From positions 124,001 to 188,000 of the forward strand of contig DAOTXW010000041.1 in assembly GCA_034435035.1 (NCBI GenBank): a stretch of DNA of 64,000 nt, written 5' to 3'. This DNA is from JAHEME01 sp034435035 (lineage in GTDB: Bacteria > Chloroflexota > Anaerolineae > Aggregatilineales > UBA3940). The translations under genes were made by a program, and so were the position numbers. This document shows, piece by piece, positions 57,056 through 64,000 of the stretch; the first letter of the stretch is position 1, and each line of letters begins with the position of its first letter. The notes below the pieces were generated by a model that was not told the DNA's origin, searched no databases, and saw only the letters and a list, made by a program, of their open reading frames with translations.

Positions 57056-57484
57056 ATGTCCACAATCACCATCAAGTGGCTGGAGCAGCGGCAGTTTGTC
57101 GGCATCGACAGCACCAGCCACGGCATTGTGATCGCGTCCGGCGGTGAAGGTGGCGGGATCGGCGTCAAACCCTCCGATCTGCTGCTGCTGGCACTGGGTA
57201 GCTGCACGGCCTACGATGTCGTTGGTATCTTGGAAAAGAAACGTCAGAAACTGACAGCGCTGGAAATTGTGGTGACCGGTGAGCAGGACAGCGATCCGCC
57301 CTGGACTTTTCGCCGCTTCCATGTGCACTTCATTGCAACCGGGTTTGGGCTATCGGATAAAGCGGTAGCCGACGCGATCGCCCTCTCGGATGAGAAATAC
57401 TGCTCTGTATCCGCCACCTTGAGGCAGAGCGCGACTGTCACACACGGCTTTGAGATTCGGGAAGCCGCCCGTGCGGGTGGCTGA
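57056..57484 (+). CDS. OsmC-family protein
   Basis: The 142-residue protein has the OsmC/Ohr fold marks: G-G-G-I-G-V-K-P-S-D-L-L-L-L-A-L-G-S-C-T-A-Y-D with the first peroxidatic Cys, and EKYCSVSATLRQS with the second. Both cysteines are in place, so a thiol-dependent hydroperoxide reductase is possible. The sequence is nearer to the YhfA-like OsmC branch than to Ohr. It has its own promoter and converges with the coiled-coil gene. Cytoplasmic. Confidence 0.88.
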   Translation: MSTITIKWLEQRQFVGIDSTSHGIVIASGGEGGGIGVKPSDLLLLALGSCTAYDVVGILEKKRQKLTALEIVVTGEQDSDPPWTFRRFHVHFIATGFGLSDKAVADAIALSDEKYCSVSATLRQSATVTHGFEIREAARAGG

Positions 57485-57513
57485 GCCGGCGTCATCTGTC
57501 CCCGGCCAGGCGC

Positions 57514-58566
57514 CTATCCGCTCTGGGGGGAACCGGGTGCGCGGGCAACCAGCCAGCGGGCCGCCTCGATCCAGCTTTTCAGATCGGGCGAGAAATGGCC
57601 GGGAATGTCCAGTATCTGCTCCAGCTGCTCCACCGTGCACCAGGCCAGCTGGCGGAAGGTGCGGATCCCCTGGCGCTGCAGCTGCAGAGCGTAGAGATCC
57701 GCCAGACCGGGGATCTCAGTCAGATCGTCGCTGGGGACATCATCCGGAATGGGCTCGGGGAAGGGGGGCGGGGGGAGAGCGTCCTTAGCCCTGGGAAGTG
57801 AGATACGCGCACGCGGGGTCACCTCGATGGACTGGCCGACGCTCGGGCGCTCGCGGGGTGTGGGCGGGAGATCATCCGGCGGGATAAGCCGGATAGCCTG
57901 CCGCAGTTCTTCATCGCGCTGCTTAAGCAGCTGGCGAGCGTGTTCCAGATCGATCTCCCGCTGCTGGCGCTGCCGGATGATGCGCCGCAGCTCAGCCTCT
58001 TGCTTCTCCAGCAGAGCCCGGGCCTCGGTGATCTCGGCGGTTCTCGCCCGCATGGTCTGGTGCAGCATACCGATCTCTCCATCCTGCCACTGTACCTGCT
58101 GGGTCAGGCGGTTGATCTTGGCCTGGTAAGTTTCCTGCAGATCATTAAGCATATCGATCTCTTCCATGCTCTGATCGATAGTCTGCAGCATCTGGTCGGT
58201 CTGACGCTCGCGCGTCTGCAGGTTCTGCAGGATAGTGTTCAGATCGCCCTGAGTGTTCTCGAAAGAGGCCCGGCGCTCCTCTAACGCATTGAGCAGGAGG
58301 GTATGCTGACGCTCGCGTTCGCGCAGCTCTGTGCGTGCAGCCTCGATGCTGCGGTTAATGGCAGCCAGCTGGCTCTCCGTCTGAGCGAGCAGATCCTGCG
58401 CGTCGCGCACTTTCTGCGCCAGATCGGCGGCGTCGGCTTCCGGGCCATCCGCTGAGGCATGCGCTGTGCCGGCAGGTGGCCGGCTCTTATGCAGAAACCA
58501 TCCACCCAGCGCCCCCAGCAGCGCTGCCGGTATCGTGAGGAGGTACGGCCAGATCGTCGGTGGCAT
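57514..58566 (-). CDS. Membrane-anchored coiled-coil protein with helix-hairpin-helix tail
   Basis: The 350-residue protein starts at ATG 58566 with a single membrane helix (IWPYLLTIPAALLGALGGWF). A long coiled coil of about 200 residues follows (LAQTESQLAAINRSIEAART, MLNDLQETYQAKINRLTQ). The last 75 residues are a helix-hairpin-helix module of the DUF4332 style (LTEIPGLADLYALQLQRQGI, T-V-E-Q-L-E-Q-I-L-D-I-P). That fold usually binds DNA or proteins. Its start region faces the NACHT gene start, and the two share the 191-base divergent region. A functional link is possible but not shown. Confidence 0.7.
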   Translation of the reverse strand: MPPTIWPYLLTIPAALLGALGGWFLHKSRPPAGTAHASADGPEADAADLAQKVRDAQDLLAQTESQLAAINRSIEAARTELRERERQHTLLLNALEERRASFENTQGDLNTILQNLQTRERQTDQMLQTIDQSMEEIDMLNDLQETYQAKINRLTQQVQWQDGEIGMLHQTMRARTAEITEARALLEKQEAELRRIIRQRQQREIDLEHARQLLKQRDEELRQAIRLIPPDDLPPTPRERPSVGQSIEVTPRARISLPRAKDALPPPPFPEPIPDDVPSDDLTEIPGLADLYALQLQRQGIRTFRQLAWCTVEQLEQILDIPGHFSPDLKSWIEAARWLVARAPGSPQSG

Positions 58567-58601
58567 GGCAGCTGAATCTGGAAAAGGTATTCCTTGCGCC
58601 A

Positions 58602-58637
58602 ATTATAGTTTATACTGATGTTACTATATGGTATAGT
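58602..58637. promoter_or_regulatory. Divergent promoter region of coiled-coil and NACHT genes
   Basis: On the minus strand TATAAT (58602-58607) points to the coiled-coil gene, 35 bases before its ATG. On the plus strand TATAGT (58632-58637, GG before it) points to the NACHT gene. The stretch is AT-rich against a GC-rich background. Confidence 0.5.
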
Positions 58638-58757
58638 TCTGGTTGGGCCACAGTCTGCTTGATCATATGCTGGCAGATACATTCCGGCAAGGGCTCCCCA
58701 CTTCTGGCGGTGTGTGAGCTCTGTCTGGCTAGTTCACCCGAGCACGAGTGCTGGTTA

Positions 58758-61700
58758 ATGGCGTTACCGGTTATCACGTCAACCCTCTGTCAGGCAGCAA
58801 GCCGGGTCCTCACATCGCTAGAGGAGCGCGCCAGCGCGTTGTTCGAGGATACTGATGATGCGGTTTACCACATCATTGGACACTGGGCACGGGCGGCCCT
58901 GGATTTGGACCTGCTGCGCGAGACTGTGCAGGCCGCACAGGACGAATTCTGCCTATCCCCCCCCGCTCCGCAATTCGCTGGAAACCACCAGCGCTGGCTG
59001 GAGGCTTTCGCCGAGCTGCTCGAGCATGGCGGTGCTGATGTCCCGGCGTTTGCCGAAGGCCTCTGGCGGGCTTCTCTGTTTCGGATCGGGAGTGCTGTAG
59101 AGAATCTATGGTCGCAGTACCCGTTGCTGCAGCGCCGCGTGCTGGCCGAGACCGATCAGACATTGCCTCGCTCCTGGGGAGACTGGATTCTGCCCATGAC
59201 CGCGTTTATGGGCATTGTCGAGACGCGCCTGCTGGAGGCCAACCCGGTCTATGAAGACCTGCTCCGTTCCGAGACGGTCATGGACCTGCTGGAAGATCGG
59301 CAGCCTACTCACGCTCAAACCATCCCCTTCCCCGATGTCAGCTTCACCAACGAGCAGTTCACGACGGCGGCGGCACTGGACGCTTACTTGAAGGCCACCC
59401 AGGACCTGGTCGGGCTGGTCGATCCACGCGGATATCCCCGCAGCGCTCATGGCACCATCCCACTGCTGGATGTCTACACGCCGCTGCGGCTGATCCCGCT
59501 GGATACAATGGATGATGGTCAGTCAACTATCCGCTATCAAACAGCAACCTTCCAGATCAGCGATCCCTGCACCTTCCGGGAACCGCTGCTCCTGCGGGAG
59601 ACACTCTCACAGCCGGGGGTGCTGATCCAGGATGCTGTTGCCCAGCACCAGCAGGTAGTGATCCTGGGCGACAGCGGCGCGGGCAAAACCACGCTTGTGC
59701 GGTATCTGGCCGCCGACCAGATCCGGTTTCTTCTTGACCCGGAGTCAAACGCGATCCAGGTCGAGGGTTATGTTGACGGAGTGGCCCGGATCCGGGTGAG
59801 CCGGCGCGTGCCGATTTACGTGGATATGGCCACCTTTGTTGATAACCGCCATGCCGAGGAGACACTTCACGAATTCATCCTCAGGGACGCGGCAGACCGT
59901 GTTCACGATTCGTCGGTTATGCGTGTCCTTGCCGACCTGCTGGCAAGCGGTCAGTGCCTGCTGCTGCTCGATGGGCTGGATCAGGTTGCCACGGACGATC
60001 AGCGCCGGATGCTGTCGGCTGCTGTCATCCAGTCGGCTGCACGTTGGCGCACTGCGGGCAACCATATTGTTGTTACCAGCCGCTTTGAAGGTTACGCATC
60101 GGCTCCGCTGCCGGCCAGTTTCCGCGGGTTTGTGATCCGGAACCTGGATCGCAGCCAGATTGGGCCGTTCCTGCTGCGCTGGGCGCTGACCCTGGCTCGC
60201 CTGCGCCGCCCCCTGATCTCGGATGATGAGGCGCGGCGCCGCGCCGAAACCGAGACTCTATCGCTGGTGCGGGAAGTCGCGACAAACCCCCGCCTCTTTA
60301 ACCTGGTCAATACACCGCTGATACTCAGGATGCTGGTGGGCGTCTATCGTCCGGGGATGCTGATGACGCCGCAACGGGCGGCCATCTATCAGCTGGTGGC
60401 TGATGCCATGATCCATGAATGGCGGCTTCCGCAGATCGCCACCGAGCGACCAGCCGTTCTGGAGCAGGACATCACTGAACTGCTTGGCGAGTTGGCCTTC
60501 TGGCTGCAATCCTCACGCCCGGCCGGCCTGCTTACCGAACACGAGCTGCGGGAAATCCTGGGCCACATCTGGTCCGGGATGCGGCCGGCGGCACGCCCGG
60601 CTCAGGTGGAAGAAGCCATCGATGGGTTCCTGCACTATGTGCGGATGAACAACGGCGTGCTGGCCGAACTGGCCCCGCAGCGCTACGGGTTCATCTATCA
60701 CACTCTGCAGGAGTATTTCGCGGCCCGCTATCTGGTTTCCAGCTATCGGCTGGCGTCCGAGCGCATCCGTTCCTACCTGCACGATCCGCGCTGGGATGAG
60801 GTGATTCGGCTGGCGGTTAGCTTCACTTCTCTGCGTTCCCGTGAGGATGCATCGGATCTGATCGCCTCCGCGATCCTGGGGAAAACGCCCCGGGGAGATA
60901 GCCAGCAGATGCCCCCGGGCCCATTCGAGGATCTCCTGCATCGTGATCTGTTCTTTGCGGCCCATCTGCTCGGCCGGGGTATTGAAGCTGGCCCCGAGGT
61001 GACGGACGAGGTCGCTCGCGACTTGATGGAATTGTGGCTGGATGGCGACCGCGACAGTACAGGCCGTTTCACCCTGATCTTCGAGCGCGCGCGCCAGCAT
61101 TTGATCCTGCTGGATGGCACCTCGGCCAGCTGGCAGGCCTTGCAGATCGCCCGGCGAAACCTGGCGCATCCAGATGAGCATCGACGCGCCTTCGCCGCGG
61201 AGGCGCTGGTCTTCTGGCCGTCTCACCTGGCCGACGGGTGTGATGCACTGGTGCAGAGCGGGCGCGACGCGCCGCTGCTGGTGCGGCGTGCGATCGCGGG
61301 CGCTCTTGGCCGGGTAGGCACGCTGACGGCAGCAGCTTACCGGCTGCTGCTGAACTTCGTCAGCGATGCCGATGATCAGATCAGCCAGCTTGCACAGCGT
61401 GCGCTGGAAGCAGCCGCGCCGGTGCCGAACGAAGCCCTGAGCATGTGGATCGAGTTTCTGAGGAGCGGCAACCCAACCCGCCGGCGCATCAGCCTCAGGG
61501 TGCTCGGACGGATGGGCACGCTGCCGCCCATGGTGATCAATGAGCTGCTGCACCTGCTCGGAGACCCGGACCCGGACACGCGGCAGGCGGCCGTCGATGT
61601 GCTGGCCGGGGTTTCGGTGTTGCACGAGAATGCGCTGATGGCGATCTGCCGGGCTGCTATGGACCTGCGCGCCGACACGGATATCCGCATTGCCGCGATT

Positions 61701-62858
61701 AACGCCCTGCGCCGGCCCGTCGAGCTTCCGCTTGAGGTGGTCGATCTGCTGGTGGACTGGACGCATGATCCGGATGTCGCTGTGCGTCGTTCAGCCGCCC
61801 TGGCACTGGGCACCTGCTTGAACACAATCCCCGACGTCATTGACGCGCTGATTGAGCTGCTCAATGACCCGGTAGATAGTGTACGGGCAGCCGTCGTGGG
61901 GCCGCTGGCTGCGCGGGGGCGCGACAATCCGCGGGTACAGCATGTGCTGGCTCACGCGGTGAGCGACCCGATCTATTCGGTACGCTGTGCGGTCGCAACG
62001 GCTTTGCGCGAATTCACTGTCCCCAGTGATGAGCTGCGCCGTGCACTCCTGACTCTGCTGAGCGACCGTGAGATCATCGTGCGGGAAGCGACACTGGCCA
62101 CCATCGCTCACCTGGAGCAGCCGGGTGCCGACATCATCGATTACCTGGTGTCTCTGGTGAATGTGCAGGAATACGGGATCGGTGCGCACGCCGTCGAGGC
62201 GCTGGGGGCGCTGCGCAGCCTGCCCGAGGCGGCGCTGTCCGCGCTGGTAGGCGCGCTCCGCTTGCACTGGCAGACGGCCGGTTCACTCATCGCTGATTGT
62301 CTGAAGGCTCACCAGCCCCTCAGCCAGGACCTCCTTCACCAGATCATGGATCTGGCCGTCCTGCTGCCGGTTGGCCGCACGGCGGCCGGGCGCGCCCCAA
62401 CCGGCCTGCGAGCCATCGCGCTGGAGATCCTGGGCGCTTCGCTGGATGAAGCTCCGACAATGATCCGGGTGCTGGTGGATGCTGCCAAGCAGGCTGACAG
62501 CCTGCAGGTACAGGTCGCTGCGCTGCGCGGGCTCGCGCTGTCACATTCGATGCCTGCCGGCATCCGGGAAGATCTGATGCGCCTGCTCAATAGCGGGCCG
62601 CTGGAGGTGCGCTGCGCGGCTGGCGTGACTCTGGGCAATCTGGTGCGTAATCTGCCCGATCCGCCCTTCAGCGGCGAAGAAATGCTGGATCTGGCGGGCA
62701 TGCTGGCGCGCCTGCTGGGCGAGATTTCGCCCCGTGCGTCGTGGGAGAGCGAAACGCGCCTGCAGAACGAGCTGCTGCTGGCGCTGGAATGGGTCGTGGC
62801 CCGTGCTCGGCCCGGTGCGCCCAGGCTGGCCGCCCACCTAGAAGATCTGACTGGCTAA
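58758..62858 (+). CDS. NACHT NTPase with C-terminal HEAT-like repeats
   Basis: The protein has 1366 residues from ATG 58758; the frame is open upstream to 58560, and other starts are possible. Residues 1-200 are an unknown helical N-terminus, followed by the pre-NACHT stretch T-Y-P-L-R-L-I-P-L-D. The NACHT core has Walker A VVILGDSGAGKTTLVRYLA near residue 303 and Walker B CLLLLDGLDQV near 400, and ends with the family block H-T-L-Q-E-Y-F-A-A-R-Y-L. From about 790 to 1300 run HEAT/armadillo-like repeats (VRRSAALALGTCLNTIPDVI). NACHT-HEAT proteins are known as bacterial innate-immune STAND sensors against phage; no effector domain is recognised at the N-terminus. The gene overlaps the next convergent gene by 21 bases. 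Confidence 0.88.
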   Translation: MALPVITSTLCQAASRVLTSLEERASALFEDTDDAVYHIIGHWARAALDLDLLRETVQAAQDEFCLSPPAPQFAGNHQRWLEAFAELLEHGGADVPAFAEGLWRASLFRIGSAVENLWSQYPLLQRRVLAETDQTLPRSWGDWILPMTAFMGIVETRLLEANPVYEDLLRSETVMDLLEDRQPTHAQTIPFPDVSFTNEQFTTAAALDAYLKATQDLVGLVDPRGYPRSAHGTIPLLDVYTPLRLIPLDTMDDGQSTIRYQTATFQISDPCTFREPLLLRETLSQPGVLIQDAVAQHQQVVILGDSGAGKTTLVRYLAADQIRFLLDPESNAIQVEGYVDGVARIRVSRRVPIYVDMATFVDNRHAEETLHEFILRDAADRVHDSSVMRVLADLLASGQCLLLLDGLDQVATDDQRRMLSAAVIQSAARWRTAGNHIVVTSRFEGYASAPLPASFRGFVIRNLDRSQIGPFLLRWALTLARLRRPLISDDEARRRAETETLSLVREVATNPRLFNLVNTPLILRMLVGVYRPGMLMTPQRAAIYQLVADAMIHEWRLPQIATERPAVLEQDITELLGELAFWLQSSRPAGLLTEHELREILGHIWSGMRPAARPAQVEEAIDGFLHYVRMNNGVLAELAPQRYGFIYHTLQEYFAARYLVSSYRLASERIRSYLHDPRWDEVIRLAVSFTSLRSREDASDLIASAILGKTPRGDSQQMPPGPFEDLLHRDLFFAAHLLGRGIEAGPEVTDEVARDLMELWLDGDRDSTGRFTLIFERARQHLILLDGTSASWQALQIARRNLAHPDEHRRAFAAEALVFWPSHLADGCDALVQSGRDAPLLVRRAIAGALGRVGTLTAAAYRLLLNFVSDADDQISQLAQRALEAAAPVPNEALSMWIEFLRSGNPTRRRISLRVLGRMGTLPPMVINELLHLLGDPDPDTRQAAVDVLAGVSVLHENALMAICRAAMDLRADTDIRIAAINALRRPVELPLEVVDLLVDWTHDPDVAVRRSAALALGTCLNTIPDVIDALIELLNDPVDSVRAAVVGPLAARGRDNPRVQHVLAHAVSDPIYSVRCAVATALREFTVPSDELRRALLTLLSDREIIVREATLATIAHLEQPGADIIDYLVSLVNVQEYGIGAHAVEALGALRSLPEAALSALVGALRLHWQTAGSLIADCLKAHQPLSQDLLHQIMDLAVLLPVGRTAAGRAPTGLRAIALEILGASLDEAPTMIRVLVDAAKQADSLQVQVAALRGLALSHSMPAGIREDLMRLLNSGPLEVRCAAGVTLGNLVRNLPDPPFSGEEMLDLAGMLARLLGEISPRASWESETRLQNELLLALEWVVARARPGAPRLAAHLEDLTG

Positions 62859-63344
62859 CCGGATCAGCATTGCCACAAAAGGGACTGCTTTGATGAGCAG
62901 CGCTGCCGGACTGCGGCTGCGGTCGAGTGATTCCAGGGCGTTGTCGATGATATCAATCACATGCTGGAGCTTCTGAATCAGCGTTTCTCTGGGGGGCTTG
63001 GGTTCTTCCTTCACCAGCTTACGGGCTGTCTCCAGCTCATCGACGACCTCATGAGCCATCTTTTCAGGCAGCTCGCCCAGGTCCTTCGCTTTGATAATCA
63101 TATCTCTGAGGTCGGCCAGTAGATCGGCGAACTGGTTCTTGTTGTCGATGACCCCGCCGTTCACGATCAGATCATGACCGCTCATCTGGTGGGCAGTGAT
63201 CGATCCACGGCCTATATTGACCAGAGGACCTACGTTGCCGTTGAAAATATACTGATCGCCGCCAGCAGGCTGGGGAGGGGCCGCTTCCCTTCCGCCGGCA
63301 GATGCATTACCATCGTAGTCATTGGAATTGGGTTGATTTTGCAT
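62838..63344 (-). CDS. Small glycine-module protein with hydrophobic C-terminus, NACHT-associated
   Basis: I do not recognise a named family for this 168-residue protein. Residues 29-66 form a beta-type glycine-rich module, GDQYIFNG, then V-N-I-G-R-G-S-I-T-A-H-Q-M-S-G-H-D and G-G-V-I. Residues about 70-135 are helical (FADLLADLRDMIIKAKDLG, ETLIQKLQHVIDIIDNALES). The last 22 residues are hydrophobic, AALLIKAVPFVAMLIRLASQ, and may insert in a membrane. The module recurs in the next NACHT-type protein. The ATG lies 72 bases from that divergent gene, and the 3' end runs into the first NACHT gene. The best guess is a partner, effector or regulator of the NACHT proteins. Confidence 0.7.
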   Translation of the reverse strand: MQNQPNSNDYDGNASAGGREAAPPQPAGGDQYIFNGNVGPLVNIGRGSITAHQMSGHDLIVNGGVIDNKNQFADLLADLRDMIIKAKDLGELPEKMAHEVVDELETARKLVKEEPKPPRETLIQKLQHVIDIIDNALESLDRSRSPAALLIKAVPFVAMLIRLASQIF

Positions 63345-63416
63345 TAGTTTATCCTTTGTTCGCCCATTGTAGGTGATCGTCGGCAGGCTGGCAAAACGGC
63401 CTCCTGGAGGAATGCT

Positions 63417-64000
63417 ATGTCAACACCCACCTCACTGGCTCGCAGGCCTGATCCCGATCATTCTCCGCGCCGCCGCCTGCCAGCCAGCGGTAACGAACAA
63501 CAGATCATCGAGATACTGGACACGCTTGAGAAACTGTTTGAAGACAAATTCGCGGATGGCAATACGGTGGAAGCCGATCTGATTCGGGAGAAGATCGACG
63601 CGCTTCACGCCCGGATCGCTGGGCATAGGATGGCTGCCGGGCAGCTGCCCGGCTCCGGAGACCACATCGAGATCAACGGCATTCCCCAGACGGGCGCCAA
63701 TATTGGCGGCACCCTGGTTGCCAGGCAACTGGCCGGGCGCGATGTAGTAGACGCCACAGGCGGCGTCTATATCAGCCATGTCGAGCACTATGAAGGCAGC
63801 GGCCATGTAGCGCAGGCAGTGGATAAGGCCGATCTGCGGCATACGTATCTGGGTCGGCTGCTGAATACCGCCAACCGGGTGCCGCTCGGACAGCTGGACA
63901 GGCGAGCGATCGGCACCCCCGATTCCGTGCCTGAGATACGGCTTGAAACCATTTATGTCCCGCTGGATACCACCAACCAGCAGCCGGCAGTCGGGCAGGG
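63417..64000 (+). CDS. Second NACHT-type NTPase, 3' part beyond window
   Basis: The 195 residues present start at ATG 63417, with ggagg 6 bases upstream. Residues 24-70 are a coiled coil (EILDTLEKLFEDKFADG). Residues 81-117 repeat the module of the small protein: GDHIEING, then A-N-I-G-G-T-L-V-A-R-Q-L-A-G-R-D and G-G-V-Y. Residues 138-185 form the pre-NACHT block ADLRHTYLGRLLNTANRVPL, then L-E-T-I-Y-V-P-L-D-T-T, which in other bacteria leads directly into NACHT NTPase domains. The Walker motifs would lie past the right edge. Assignment as NACHT is inferred from this block, not from catalytic residues. Confidence 0.78.
   Translation, partial: MSTPTSLARRPDPDHSPRRRLPASGNEQQIIEILDTLEKLFEDKFADGNTVEADLIREKIDALHARIAGHRMAAGQLPGSGDHIEINGIPQTGANIGGTLVARQLAGRDVVDATGGVYISHVEHYEGSGHVAQAVDKADLRHTYLGRLLNTANRVPLGQLDRRAIGTPDSVPEIRLETIYVPLDTTNQQPAVGQ

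Overview
The window is a GC-rich bacterial chromosome segment with about 56 protein genes and one tRNA gene; there are no rRNA genes, no CRISPR array and no insertion sequence. The style points to Chloroflexota, probably an Anaerolineae-like lineage: GTG and TTG starts are common, DUF3048 lipoproteins occur in a row, a glutamate-mutase-L-like ATPase sits in a membrane gene cluster without any mutase, and Pro/Glu/Ala-rich proteins carry repeated P-D-W-L motifs. This placement is inferred from protein style only.

Left part (1-11.5 kb): an M24 peptidase-like gene cut by the left edge, a CoA-type Nudix hydrolase, Hsp20, an O-methyltransferase, a galactokinase-like GHMP kinase, three tandem DUF3048 lipoproteins, a ferredoxin, a bactofilin, a P-loop ATPase fused to an OmpR-type winged helix, and a bitopic protein ending in an LPTTG sorting-like signal. 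From 19.8 to 11.5 kb runs a leftward operon of mostly unknown function: small protein, DUF6754-like membrane protein, second membrane protein, zinc-ribbon P-D-W-L protein, third membrane protein, MutL-type ATPase and a KOW-like protein, several with ATGA stop-start overlaps. Two large GT-C/DUF2723 membrane proteins follow, then a 1249-residue TPR protein carrying the same P-D-W-L repeats.

Middle part (29-49 kb): a histone-deacetylase-like amidohydrolase, a LysM protein, a decaheme cytochrome lipoprotein built from two pentaheme halves, an Rrf2 Fe-S regulator, a serine beta-lactamase-like hydrolase and an unassigned Rossmann protein. A rightward operon at 37.8-46.9 kb encodes aerobic phenylacetate breakdown: an alternative crotonase, an aldehyde dehydrogenase, epoxidase subunits PaaA, a double-length PaaB, PaaC and PaaD, then PaaF-, PaaG- and PaaH-type beta-oxidation enzymes. 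PaaE, PaaK, PaaZ and PaaJ are not in the window. DegV, ASCH and a degenerate hydroxyacyl-CoA dehydrogenase follow.

Right part (49-64 kb): a response-regulator/GAF/PAS/class III cyclase protein, a primary-type sigma factor with a consensus promoter, a zinc-ribbon membrane protein, an aminotransferase plus methylmalonate-semialdehyde dehydrogenase pair, tRNA-Ser(CGA), TadA, OsmC, and a coiled-coil protein with a helix-hairpin-helix tail. The window ends in a conflict-type locus: a NACHT-HEAT NTPase, a convergent small protein with a hydrophobic C-terminal helix, and a second NACHT-type protein running off the right edge. The small protein and the second NACHT protein share a glycine-rich module of about 38 residues. 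This three-gene locus and the shared P-D-W-L motif proteins are the two most promising undescribed systems here.
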